A stretch of 64,000 bases of DNA, from NCBI GenBank assembly GCA_017470325.1, contig JAFUES010000030.1, positions 1 through 64,000 of the forward strand. The letters run 5' to 3'. The position numbers and the translations under genes were made by a program. The notes beneath the pieces are model-generated. The model saw only the letters and a program-made list of their open reading frames with translations. It ran no database searches and had not been told where the DNA came from. Below are positions 30,962-39,514 of this stretch, one piece after another (positions within the stretch are counted from its first letter, which is position 1; every line of letters starts with the position of its first letter). The stretch is from Oscillospiraceae bacterium. GTDB lineage: Bacteria > Bacillota_A > Clostridia > Oscillospirales > Oscillospiraceae.

Positions 30962-31507
30962 ATGAGCACCAAAGTCATCACCGGAAAAGTACGTTTCAGC
31001 TATGTGAACATCTTCAAGAGCCGCGCCTTCCAGGCCGGGCAGGACGCCAAGTACAGCGTGTGCCTGCTGATCCCGAAGGAAGACAAGGCCACGATCAAGA
31101 AGATCAAGGCGGCCATCGACGAGGCCGTCCAGGAGGGCATCGCCTCCAAGTGGGGCGGCAAGAAGCCCGCGAACCTGAAGCTCCCGCTCCGCGACGGAGA
31201 CGACGAGAGAGCCAGCGAGGCCCCTGAGTATGAGGACATGTACTTCCTCAACGCCAACAGCACCCAGAAGCCCGGCATCGTGGACAAGGATCTGAACGAG
31301 ATCCTCGACCCGGACGAGGTCTACTCCGGCTGCTGGGGCCGCGCCTCCATCAACTTCTACGCCTTCAACACCAACGGCAACAAGGGCGTGGGCGTCGGTC
31401 TCAACAACATCCAGAAGCTCAAAGACGACACCCGTCTGGGCGCTGCTCGTGCCTCTGCCGAGTCTGACTTCGGCGACGGCTTCGAGGATGACGACGAGGA
31501 CTTCTAA
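30962..31507 (+). CDS. DUF2815 protein, ssDNA-binding
   Basis: 181 aa after AACAAGGAGGAAATAAAAC. STKVITGKVRFSYVNIFKSRAFQAGQDAKYSVCLLIPKEDKATIKKIKAAIDEAV is the DUF2815 start. SGCWGRASINFYAFNTNGNKGVGVGLNNIQKL is the conserved centre, and an acidic tail (ESDFGDGFEDDDEDF) ends it, as in single-strand-binding proteins. It works with DUF2800 and the DNA polymerase. Confidence 0.92.
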   Translation: MSTKVITGKVRFSYVNIFKSRAFQAGQDAKYSVCLLIPKEDKATIKKIKAAIDEAVQEGIASKWGGKKPANLKLPLRDGDDERASEAPEYEDMYFLNANSTQKPGIVDKDLNEILDPDEVYSGCWGRASINFYAFNTNGNKGVGVGLNNIQKLKDDTRLGAARASAESDFGDGFEDDDEDF

Positions 31508-31522
31508 GGAAGGAGGAGACAG

Positions 31523-33496
31523 ATGCACAGAGTTATGGGCATAGACATCGAGACCTACAGCTCCGTGGATCTGGCCAAGGCGGGCGTCTACGCCTACACG
31601 GAGGCGCCCGACTTCGACATCCTGCTGATCGGCTACAAGTACGACGACGAGGACGAGGTCCATGTGATCGACACCATGACGATCGACCGGGACTTCGACG
31701 AGGAGCTCTACGACTTCCACCAGGCGCTCACGGACCCGTCCATCGTCAAGACAGCCTTCAACGCGAACTTCGAGCGGACGTGCCTGGCCAAGTGGACCGG
31801 CGCGGCCATGCCTCCGGAAGAATGGCGCTGCACGATGATCAAGGCCCTCACGATGGGCCTGCCAGGCAACCTGGCAGACGCGGGCATGGCGCTGGGCCTT
31901 CCAGAGGACAAGCTGAAGGACCCCCAGGGCAAGGCCCTGATCCAGTTCTTCTCTAAGCCCTGCAAGCCTACAAGGACGAACGGGCAGCGGACACGCAACC
32001 TCCCGGCACACGATCCGGAGAAGTGGAAGCTCTTCATCGCGTACAACCGGCAGGACGTCGTCACGGAGCAGGAGATCCTGAAGAAGCTGGCGACCTATAA
32101 GATCCCGGACGAGGAGCAGGCGCTCTGGTCCCTGGATCAGCACATGAACGACAACGGCGTGAAACTGGACATCCCGATGGTCGAAAAGATCGTCGAGTAT
32201 GACAACCAGCGACGCCAGGAACTACAAGAAGAAGCCCAGACCATCACCGGCCTGGCAAACCCGAACAGCCTGGCCCAGCTGAAGAAATGGCTGGCCAGCC
32301 AGGGCGTCGCGATGACAAGCGTCACGAAGGACACGATCGCGGAAGCGCTCGCCGGAGATCTTCCGGAGAACGTCCGGAGGATGCTGGAGATCCGGACGGC
32401 CCTGGGCAAGACCAGCGTGGCCAAGTACAGCACGATGCTGACAGCGGTCTGCCAGGATCATCGCCTTCGCGGGATCCTCCAGTTCTACGGAGCCAACCGC
32501 TCCGGGCGCTGGGCGGGCCGCCTGGTGCAGACACACAACCTGGCCAAGAACAGCCTGCCGGATCTCAATCTGGCGCGTGAGCTGGCCGCTGCCGGTGACT
32601 TCGACACCATGCAGACGCTTTTCGGAGAGACGGCCTTCGTCTTCTCCGAGCTGATCCGGACGGCCTTCATCCCATCGGACGGCTGCCGCTTCGTTGTCTC
32701 AGACTTCGCGGCGATCGAGGCCAGGGTGATCAGCTGGATCAGTGGCGAGGAGTGGAGGCTGGAAGCCTTCCGAGCTGGGAAGGACATCTACTGCGAAACG
32801 GCCAGCCAGATGTATAAAGTGCCGGTCGTCAAGCACGGCGAGAACGGCCACCTCAGGCAGAAGGGCAAGGTCGCCGAGCTGGCCTGCGGCTACCAGGGAG
32901 GCATCGGAGCCATGAAGCGCATGGACAAGGGCGGGACGATCCCGGAGGAGGAGCTTCAGGCCGTCGTGGACGCCTGGAGAGCTGCCAACCCGAAGATCCC
33001 GAAGCTCTGGAGGACGTGCGAGCTGGCCGCCAAGACCGCGATCGAGGAGCACCGGACTGTCCGGATCGCTCACGGCATCGCCTTCAGCTACATCAACGGC
33101 AACCTCTTCATCAAATTGCCAAGCGGCCGGAAGCTCTGCTACTGGGACACCAGGCTGAAGCTGGACCCCAGAGACGGCCGCGACCACATCGTCTACATGG
33201 GCGTGAACCAGGAGACAAAGCAGTGGGGAGAGACCGAGACCTATGGCGGGAAGCTGGTCGAGAACATCGTCCAAGCCACCGCAAGGGACTGCCTGGCCGT
33301 GGCCATGACGAGAGTCAGCGCCAAGGGCTACAAGATCGTGATGCACGTCCATGACGAGATGATCGTCGACGTGTCGAACGATGACACCGAAGCCCCGGCC
33401 GTGATCAACGAGATCATGGGCCAGCCCATCGACTGGGCGCCGGGGCTGCCGCTAAAAGGCGACACTTACGAAACACCATTCTATAAAAAAGACTAA
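31523..33496 (+). CDS. DNA polymerase I family (phage family A) with 3'-5' exonuclease domain
   Basis: 657 aa. Exonuclease motif GIDIET (Asp8, Glu10) at the start. Polymerase motif A VVSDFAAIEARVISW. Fingers region HLRQKGKVAELACGYQGG. Motif C VMHVHDEMIVDV. Length and order fit the phage family A polymerases found next to DUF2815. It carries out phage replication. Start after AAGGAAGGAGGAGACAG. Confidence 0.95.
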   Translation: MHRVMGIDIETYSSVDLAKAGVYAYTEAPDFDILLIGYKYDDEDEVHVIDTMTIDRDFDEELYDFHQALTDPSIVKTAFNANFERTCLAKWTGAAMPPEEWRCTMIKALTMGLPGNLADAGMALGLPEDKLKDPQGKALIQFFSKPCKPTRTNGQRTRNLPAHDPEKWKLFIAYNRQDVVTEQEILKKLATYKIPDEEQALWSLDQHMNDNGVKLDIPMVEKIVEYDNQRRQELQEEAQTITGLANPNSLAQLKKWLASQGVAMTSVTKDTIAEALAGDLPENVRRMLEIRTALGKTSVAKYSTMLTAVCQDHRLRGILQFYGANRSGRWAGRLVQTHNLAKNSLPDLNLARELAAAGDFDTMQTLFGETAFVFSELIRTAFIPSDGCRFVVSDFAAIEARVISWISGEEWRLEAFRAGKDIYCETASQMYKVPVVKHGENGHLRQKGKVAELACGYQGGIGAMKRMDKGGTIPEEELQAVVDAWRAANPKIPKLWRTCELAAKTAIEEHRTVRIAHGIAFSYINGNLFIKLPSGRKLCYWDTRLKLDPRDGRDHIVYMGVNQETKQWGETETYGGKLVENIVQATARDCLAVAMTRVSAKGYKIVMHVHDEMIVDVSNDDTEAPAVINEIMGQPIDWAPGLPLKGDTYETPFYKKD

Positions 33497-33511
33497 GGAG
33501 GACACACAAAA

Positions 33512-34081
33512 ATGGAAATCTACGAGAGCACCAGAGAGATCGAGGTCGTGAGACCTACCAGCACAAAGACCAACGAGATCCAGATCGGCGACCAGATCGC
33601 CATCAAGCACTACACGGCCACCTGCCAGGCCATCACGACAAAAGGCGCCCTCTTCCTGCTGGATCAGTATCTCGACGAAGCCTACCCGATGAACCGGAAG
33701 AACACCAACAAGGGCGGCTATGACGAGAGCGACCTCAGGGACACGCTCAGGAGCACGGAGATCCTGGACATCTTCAACGACTGGGGCGACAGGATGGTCC
33801 CGTTTGACAACGGCGACCTGCTGCGGATCCCCTTCCACGGTGAGATCTTCGGCCAGGAGGACGTGGAGTACTTCGAGCCGGACGACTGCGAACAGTGGCC
33901 ACTCATGAAGGACAGGAAGAACAGGATCGCCTTCCGGAAGAACTCCTGGGAGTGGGGCTGGCTCCAGAATAAGAGGAAAGGCTTGGCGCCGAATTTCTGC
34001 GACGTCACCAGCCATGGCTATGCCGACGGCTGGGGCGCCTCGAACTCCCTCGGCGTCCGCCCGGCTTTCCTTATCAACTGA
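33512..34081 (+). CDS. DGR target protein 2: hypervariable lectin-like protein within the replication module
   Basis: 189 aa after TAAGGAGGACACACAAAA. Residues 20-150 resemble DUF6273-like C-type-lectin folds (IQIGDQIAIKHYTATCQAITTKGALFLLDQYLDEAYPMN, WPLMKDRKNRIAFRKNSWEWGWLQ). The end WGASNSLGVRPAFLIN is VR2-encoded (residues 158-186). It has no signal peptide or membrane helix. Unlike target 1 it lies between DNA polymerase and primase genes, so it should be expressed early. Role unknown: an added virion part, or an internal binding protein acting against variable host or rival factors. Confidence 0.88.
   Translation: MEIYESTREIEVVRPTSTKTNEIQIGDQIAIKHYTATCQAITTKGALFLLDQYLDEAYPMNRKNTNKGGYDESDLRDTLRSTEILDIFNDWGDRMVPFDNGDLLRIPFHGEIFGQEDVEYFEPDDCEQWPLMKDRKNRIAFRKNSWEWGWLQNKRKGLAPNFCDVTSHGYADGWGASNSLGVRPAFLIN
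33985..34070 (+). repeat. Variable repeat 2 (VR2) of the DGR
   Basis: Aligns without gaps to template positions 20060-20145. I count 15 mismatches, all at template adenines (for example AAC to GAC, ACC, AGC, GGC; AAT to CAT, TAT). Its substitutions differ from VR1 at most sites, showing separate retrohoming events. 5' of 33985 the match stops (T against template C). Confidence 0.95.
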
Positions 34082-34089
34082 TCATCAAT

Positions 34090-34112
34090 CCCGGGGGCCC
34101 TGCGCCCCCGGG
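34090..34112 (+). promoter_or_regulatory. Post-VR2 hairpin (DGR retrohoming element)
   Basis: CCCGGGGGC pairs with GCCCCCGGG over a 5-nt loop (CCTGC), 20 nt after VR2 and after the stop codon. Stem sequence differs from the VR1 hairpin, but architecture and spacing are kept, which argues for a shared role and against chance. Confidence 0.85.
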
Positions 34113-34143
34113 GATCTACCTATAAACAAGCAAGGAGGAACCG

Positions 34144-34650
34144 ATGGAAAATAATACAATTATTTCCTTTTCATTCAATGAAGGCAGAGGTCACGCGACC
34201 ATCGTGCTGGACAAGTTCTTCCCGACCGACGCAACCCGACTCCGGAAGCTGCTCAAAATGGTCGACGAAGACGAACACCGGGACGAGCTGCGGGCCACCA
34301 TCGTCCAGCACTGCGGTCGACGTGCCTCTGATCTTCTGGATGGGCGGAAAAATCTGGCCAACAAGGCTGTGGAGTATCACACAAAAGCGACAGAACTCCA
34401 GCCGGAGATCGACAGACTCACCGGCCAGATCGACGCCATGCAGAAGTACATCAAGACCTTCTGCTCTAAGAGAGGGGGCCAGGGCTACCGGAGCCAGCTC
34501 AAAGAGCTGAAGGCACAGCTGAAGAACAAAAAGGAGGAGCAGCGATCTCTGCTCTCCGCCTACCGTGACTATCAGCGGCAGTTCGTCAGCGCGGAGAACC
34601 AAGCCAAGAAGCTGAAGAAGAACGCGGAGGTCGCGGATTATGGCAAATAG
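34144..34650 (+). CDS. Coiled-coil hypothetical protein (168 aa)
   Basis: After CAAGCAAGGAGGAACCG. Residues 1-60 are mixed (NTIISFSFNEGRGHATIVLDKFFPTDATRLRKLLKMVD). Residues 75-160 are a charged coiled coil with heptad-like spacing (ELQPEIDRLTGQIDAMQKYIK, QLKELKAQLKNKKEEQRSLLSAYRDYQ). It overlaps the primase gene by 11 nt. A DNA- or replisome-linked structural role is plausible; the family is not recognised. Confidence 0.8.
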   Translation: MENNTIISFSFNEGRGHATIVLDKFFPTDATRLRKLLKMVDEDEHRDELRATIVQHCGRRASDLLDGRKNLANKAVEYHTKATELQPEIDRLTGQIDAMQKYIKTFCSKRGGQGYRSQLKELKAQLKNKKEEQRSLLSAYRDYQRQFVSAENQAKKLKKNAEVADYGK

Positions 34651-37096
34651 AACGAACACGGCCGAGGTCATCAGACTGGCCGACCACCACTTACAGATAC
34701 AGAACAACGGCGAGCTCCTGATCTCCATGGGCAAGAGCCGCTTCGAGACGGCATGGAAGAACAAGACCATCCTCTGGTCCGCCCTGCTCCTGAAGCTCTC
34801 GAAGTCCGTGGAGACCCCGGAGACCCACGCCGAGTACATGAAGATGTCGAAGGAGCAGCAGGACCGGATCAAGGACATCGGCGGCTTCGTTGGCGGGCAC
34901 CTGAAAGAAGGACGCCGGAAGACCGGCAACGTCATGGCCCGCCAGATCCTCACCCTGGACCTGGACTTCCCTCCCGCTGACTTCTGGGACAACCTCATGA
35001 ACAACCTGGAGATCACCGGCGCGATGGCGGTCTACTCGACGCACAAGCACTCCAAGAGCACCCCGCGCTACCGTCTGATCATGCCGCTGGATCGTGAGGT
35101 CACGCCGGACGAATACGAGGCCATCGCCAGGAAGATCGCCGAGAAGATCGGCATCGACTTCTTCGACGACTCGACCTTCCAGCCGACGCGCCTCATGTAC
35201 TGGCCAAGCAACAGCACCGGCGTCGAGCCGTTCTTCAAATTCTACGACGCCCCCTTCCTGAAGGCCGACAGCGTGCTGGCCGAGTACCCGGACTGGACGG
35301 ACACGAGCTTCTGGCCGTACTCCTCCAGGATGACGGACATCCGGAAGCGCCAGGCGGACAAACAGGGCGACCCGCTCGCGAAGAAGGGCATCGTCGGCGC
35401 TTTCTGCCGGACCTACACGATCCCGGAAGCGATCGCCAAGTTCCTGCCGGACATCTACACCCAGACGGCCAAGCCGGACCGCTACACCTACGCGGCAGGC
35501 TCCACGGCAGCCGGCCTTGTGGTCTATGACGGCGAAGTCTTCGCCTATTCAAACCATAGCACGGATCCGGCAGGCGGCCAGCTCTGCAACGCCTTCGACC
35601 TGGTCCGGATCCACAAGTTCAGCCACCTGGATGAAGGCAGCGAGGGCAAGAGCGGCAGGGACACCGAGAGCTACAAGGCGATGGCCACGTTCGCAACGGA
35701 GGATCCAGACACGAGCCTCACGCTCGCCAAGGATGACCACGCCAACGCGAAGCTGGACTTCAGCAACGAGCCCATTCCGGAAGACAACGACGACTGGGAG
35801 GCAAAGCTCAGCCGGACGGAAGAAGGAGCCGTTCGCTCCAACATCACCAACGCGATCCTGATCCTACAGAACCACCCCGCGCTCCAGGGGATCCGCTTCA
35901 ACGAGCTCTCCGGAGCCGTCGAGGTCAAGGGCAGCCTCCCCTGGAAGCGCCCGAACAAATACTGGAGGGACGCGGACGACGCCCAGCTCTACAGCTGGGT
36001 GGCCGATCAGTACGGCGTCCAGTTCCCGGAGAACAAGTTCACCAAGGCGCTGACAGTCGTCACCGACCAGCGCCGCTTCAACCCGCTGCGGGACTACCTG
36101 AGAGAGCTGCCGGAGTGGGACGGCGTGCCAAGAGTGGACACCCTGCTGGTGGACTACCTGGGCGCGGAGGACACGCCCTACGTCCGGGCCGTCACCAGGA
36201 AGACCCTGATCGGCGCGATCCAGCGCGTGCTGGAGCCCGGCTGCAAGTTCGACACCGTGCTGGTCCTGGACGGCAAGCCGGGCATCGGCAAGAGCACCCT
36301 GCTCCGAAAGCTGGGCGGCCGCTGGTTCAGCGACAGCCTGAGCCTGGCGGACACAAGAGACAAAACGGCGGCGGAAAAGCTCCAGGGCGTCTGGATCATG
36401 GAGATCGGCGAGATGCAGGGCACCCGCAAGGCCGACGTGGACATCATGAAGGGCTTCATCAGCCGCCAGGTGGACGAGTACCGGGCGGCCTACGGTCGAG
36501 TGGTCGAGAGACATCCAAGGACCGCGATCATCTGCGGCACGACCAACAGCACCACCGGCTTCCTCAGAGACACCACCGGCAACCGGCGCTTCTGGCCCGT
36601 GACAGTCGAGGGCGGCAAGCTCTCAGTCTGGGACATGACCGAGGAGACCCGGGCACAGATATGGGCGGAGGCCCTGCTCTACCAGGCAGGCGGCGAGGAC
36701 AGCTTCCTCGATGCTGAGATGGAGAAGGAAGCGGCCAAGGCTCAACAGGCGGCGCTCGAATATGACGACCGCGAGGGCGAGGTCATCGAGTACCTCAACA
36801 CCCTGCTGCCGGAGGACTGGTACAGCTGGGACATCAGCCAGCGCGTGGACTATTTCCAGCAGCGCGACGTCCTGGATCCGAAACAGCAAAAAGGCACCAT
36901 GCAGAGAACCGTCATCAGCACGAAGGAGATCTTCGTGGAGTGCTTCGGGCGGCCAAGAAACGCCTGGAGGCACCAGGACGGCTACGAGATCACGGCCATC
37001 ATGGCAAGGATCCCCGAATGGGAAAGAACCGGCAAAAGAGAGCGAATTGAGGGCTATGGACAGCAACGGCCGTACACAAGGAAGTCGTCACAATGA
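34640..37096 (+). CDS. VapE-type primase-polymerase/helicase
   Basis: 818 aa. The N-terminal 260 residues resemble a prim-pol fold (QILTLDLDFPPADFWDNLM, KSTPRYRLIMPLDREV, DDSTFQPTRLMYWPS). The C-terminal half is the virulence-associated E helicase with Walker A GKPGIGKST near residue 545, Walker B VWIMEIGEMQG near 585, and RTAIICGTTNSTTGFLRDTTGNRRFWPV, the typical VapE/D5-like block. It unwinds and primes at the phage origin. The probable origin lies just after its stop. Confidence 0.93.
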   Translation: MANRTNTAEVIRLADHHLQIQNNGELLISMGKSRFETAWKNKTILWSALLLKLSKSVETPETHAEYMKMSKEQQDRIKDIGGFVGGHLKEGRRKTGNVMARQILTLDLDFPPADFWDNLMNNLEITGAMAVYSTHKHSKSTPRYRLIMPLDREVTPDEYEAIARKIAEKIGIDFFDDSTFQPTRLMYWPSNSTGVEPFFKFYDAPFLKADSVLAEYPDWTDTSFWPYSSRMTDIRKRQADKQGDPLAKKGIVGAFCRTYTIPEAIAKFLPDIYTQTAKPDRYTYAAGSTAAGLVVYDGEVFAYSNHSTDPAGGQLCNAFDLVRIHKFSHLDEGSEGKSGRDTESYKAMATFATEDPDTSLTLAKDDHANAKLDFSNEPIPEDNDDWEAKLSRTEEGAVRSNITNAILILQNHPALQGIRFNELSGAVEVKGSLPWKRPNKYWRDADDAQLYSWVADQYGVQFPENKFTKALTVVTDQRRFNPLRDYLRELPEWDGVPRVDTLLVDYLGAEDTPYVRAVTRKTLIGAIQRVLEPGCKFDTVLVLDGKPGIGKSTLLRKLGGRWFSDSLSLADTRDKTAAEKLQGVWIMEIGEMQGTRKADVDIMKGFISRQVDEYRAAYGRVVERHPRTAIICGTTNSTTGFLRDTTGNRRFWPVTVEGGKLSVWDMTEETRAQIWAEALLYQAGGEDSFLDAEMEKEAAKAQQAALEYDDREGEVIEYLNTLLPEDWYSWDISQRVDYFQQRDVLDPKQQKGTMQRTVISTKEIFVECFGRPRNAWRHQDGYEITAIMARIPEWERTGKRERIEGYGQQRPYTRKSSQ

Positions 37097-37359
37097 GAGC
37101 TGTCACACGGGCATGTTGTCACACGGCCAAAAACGCCGGAAGGCGTGACAGGTGAAATTGTCCCGCTATTGTCTTGGCTTCTGTCACAGGGGCGGAAGCC
37201 GCAAGAAATAAGGGAAAACCACGGAGCATGGGACAATGTGACAATTCATTCTTTATATTTATTTATTTTTGACTATACACACGCGAAAAAGGCACCCGTG
37301 AGAGCCCGTGCGCGTAATACGCGTATAAAGACGGCCACTTTTTTCGCGCTTGTCACAGG
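37087..37359. other. Candidate replication origin: TGTCACA repeats with an AT-rich tract
   Basis: In the 271-nt stretch 37097-37367 without a gene, GTCACA or its complement occurs at 37087, 37101, 37117, 37145, 37182, 37237 and 37351. The two at 37101 and 37117 share TGTCACACGG and are 16 bp apart. Between the sixth and last copies lies a tract of mostly A/T at 37244-37276, unique in this GC-rich genome, then a CGCGTAATACGCG dyad. Iteron-like repeats plus an easily melted tract after the primase-helicase gene suggest an origin. Confidence 0.6.
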
Positions 37360-37367
37360 AGGCACAC

Positions 37368-37661
37368 ATGAGAGAACGAGATATAGAAAAATGGCTGCGG
37401 CACCAGATCGAGGTCATGGGCGGCCAGGCCTTCAAGTTTACCAGCCCTGGGAACGATGGCGTGCCCGATCGTCTCGCCGTTCTTCCTGGTGGGCTGATCT
37501 ACTTCATCGAGCTGAAGACTGACAGGGGGCGGCTCACGCCTCTCCAGACATGGCAACAGGACCGGCTCGACGCGCTGGGCTGTCAGGTCCGAACGATCAG
37601 AGGGATGGACGAGGCCAGGGCCTTCATCGAGGAGGTGCAGGATGCAGTACCAAGCGCATGA
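37368..37661 (+). CDS. VRR-NUC domain nuclease
   Basis: 97 aa from ATG 37368 after CACAGGAGGCACAC; the longer TTG start runs into the repeat TGTCACAGG. Motifs KFTSPGNDGVPDRLAVLPGGLIYFIELKTDRGRLTPLQTWQQDRL include G-x-PD and ELK, the VRR-NUC active-site residues. These nucleases cut branched or replicative DNA and in phages stand next to a SNF2-like helicase, as here (20-nt overlap). Confidence 0.93.
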   Translation: MRERDIEKWLRHQIEVMGGQAFKFTSPGNDGVPDRLAVLPGGLIYFIELKTDRGRLTPLQTWQQDRLDALGCQVRTIRGMDEARAFIEEVQDAVPSA

Positions 37662-38997
37662 CTACCAGAAGCGGGCGACTGATCTGGTGATCAGCACCCC
37701 GAAGATCGGTCTCTTTCTGGACATGGGTCTGGGCAAGACCGTCATCACGATGACGGCGATCCAGGAGCTCATGTATGACCGCTTCGAGGTCTCCCGCGTC
37801 CTGGTCATCGCCCCGAAGCGAGTGGCCGAGGACACATGGACAAGGGAGCATGCCAAGTGGGACCACCTGAAAGACCTCCGGATCTCGAAGGTGCTGGGCA
37901 ATGAGCAGCAACGGATCCGGGCACTGAGAGCAGACGCCGACATCTATGTGATCGGCCGGGACAACGTGATCTGGTTGATCAACTACTACCAGGGACTCCG
38001 GAAGGGCTGGCCGTTCGACATGATCGTGATCGACGAGCTCTCCAGCTTCAAGAACCCCCAGGCCAAACGCTTCCGGGCACTTCGGAAGGCCATGCCCTTC
38101 GTGAACAGGGTCGTCGGTCTCACCGGCACGCCCTCACCCAACGGGCTGATGGATCTCTGGGCTGAGGTCTATCTGCTGGACCGGGGCGAACGCCTGGGCA
38201 ATACGCTGGGAGCGTACCGCGAGAAGTACTTCCGGCCGGGGGCGCGGAACGGCTACGTCGTCTATAAGTGGGAGCCCTTCCGGAACGCCCAGAAAGAGAT
38301 CGAGGACAAGATCAGCGACATCTGCATCAGCATGAGCGCGGCCGACTACCTGACACTGCCCAAGAGGATCGACAACGTGATCCCGGTGCAGCTCTCTCCT
38401 GAGGAGATGGAGGCCTACAAGCGCATGGAGCGCGACCAGCTCCTCCAGATCGAGGACGACGACATCGCGGCGCTGAACGCGGCGGCCGTCATGACCAAGC
38501 TCCTCCAGATAGCGAACGGCAGCGTCTATGCGAACGACGGCAAGGTCGTGAAGATCCACGAGGCGAAACTGGAGGCCCTGGCTGAGATCATCGACACGAC
38601 AGACAGCCCGGTCCTGGTCTTCTACAGTTACAAGCACGACCTCGCGTCCATCCAGGGCAAGATCAAAGGCGCGAGGATCCTGGAGAACGAGCAGGACATC
38701 GAGGACTGGAACGCCGGGAAGGTCCAGGTGCTACTGGCTCACCCTGCCAGCGTTGGCTATGGCCTCAACCTTCAGGAGGGCGGCCATGTGATCGTGTGGT
38801 ACGGGCTCACCTGGAGCCTGGAGCTTTACCAGCAGGCAAACGCCAGACTTTACCGGCAGGGCCAGGAGAAGCCGGTGATCATCCACCACCTGATCGCTGA
38901 GGGGACAGCGGACGAGGAGGTCATGGCAGCACTACAGAACAAAGACACAAGCCAGGCGGCCCTTCTGGCAGCACTCAAAGAGAGGAGGGCCAAGTGA
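37642..38997 (+). CDS. SNF2-like DEAD/DEAH-box helicase (complete)
   Basis: 451 aa after ATCGAGGAGGTGCAGG. Walker A MGLGKT at 28-33, Walker B-like DELS at 131-134, motif III GLTGTPSPNG, and motifs V-VI ASVGYGLNLQEGG and QANARLYRQGQ. This is the compact SNF2/phage helicase that pairs with VRR-NUC, expected to remodel branched DNA in replication or recombination. It spans the unit boundary at 38442 without a break. Confidence 0.94.
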   Translation: MQYQAHDYQKRATDLVISTPKIGLFLDMGLGKTVITMTAIQELMYDRFEVSRVLVIAPKRVAEDTWTREHAKWDHLKDLRISKVLGNEQQRIRALRADADIYVIGRDNVIWLINYYQGLRKGWPFDMIVIDELSSFKNPQAKRFRALRKAMPFVNRVVGLTGTPSPNGLMDLWAEVYLLDRGERLGNTLGAYREKYFRPGARNGYVVYKWEPFRNAQKEIEDKISDICISMSAADYLTLPKRIDNVIPVQLSPEEMEAYKRMERDQLLQIEDDDIAALNAAAVMTKLLQIANGSVYANDGKVVKIHEAKLEALAEIIDTTDSPVLVFYSYKHDLASIQGKIKGARILENEQDIEDWNAGKVQVLLAHPASVGYGLNLQEGGHVIVWYGLTWSLELYQQANARLYRQGQEKPVIIHHLIAEGTADEEVMAALQNKDTSQAALLAALKERRAK

Positions 38998-39173
38998 ACG
39001 CGGAAGGCTATCCAGACCCAACGGCCGACAAGGCCATCAAGAGGGCCGACAAAGCGCCGGAGCAGGTCAGCGAGCTGATCAGAACGATCAAAGCCGTGGC
39101 GGCTCTGGCCGGTTACGAGATAACGAACAGGATCTACCTGAAGGATCAGAAAACGGGGAGGAAATATAAATGA
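38994..39173 (+). CDS. Small hypothetical protein, copy 2
   Basis: Same 59-codon GTG frame as 553-732, with the same overlaps to the helicase and DUF4406 genes. Confidence 0.7.
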   Translation: MNAEGYPDPTADKAIKRADKAPEQVSELIRTIKAVAALAGYEITNRIYLKDQKTGRKYK

Positions 39174-39514
39174 TCGGATATTTAAGCGGGCCAATAACAG
39201 GCAACCCTGACTACAAGAAGCAGTTCGCCTGGTCAGCGAAACAGCTCACGCGCATGGGCTATGACGTCATCAATCCGGCCGCGCTCTCTCAGGTCGTCCC
39301 GATCGAGGAGCTGAGCTACGACCAGATCATGGAGATCGACATGCTCCTGCTCTCGAAGGCTGACTACCTGATCCAGCTGCCGGGCTGGGAAAACAGCAGA
39401 GGAGCCAACAGGGAGCTGGGCTATGCACAGGCCACCGACAAGATCGTGGTCTCACTGGAGTCTCTGCTGAAGGAAGGGAGGGATCACGCCTATGGACCTA
39501 CAAAGCACTTTTGA
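39170..39514 (+). CDS. DUF4406 family protein, copy 2
   Basis: Identical product to 729-1073 (YLSGPITG signature). Confidence 0.85.
   Translation: MIGYLSGPITGNPDYKKQFAWSAKQLTRMGYDVINPAALSQVVPIEELSYDQIMEIDMLLLSKADYLIQLPGWENSRGANRELGYAQATDKIVVSLESLLKEGRDHAYGPTKHF

Noticed and set aside
29744..32143. 799-codon open frame on the minus strand (and other long antisense frames such as 3128-4420, 4248-5552, 22546-23541)
   Set aside because: They lie opposite well-recognised genes. They arise from biased GC-rich codons, have Val/Leu/Asp/Arg-heavy products without motifs, and lack ribosome sites.
34090..34112. Post-VR hairpins as simple transcription terminators
   Set aside because: No T-run follows, and both occupy the same distance after a DGR variable repeat, so a retrohoming role is preferred.
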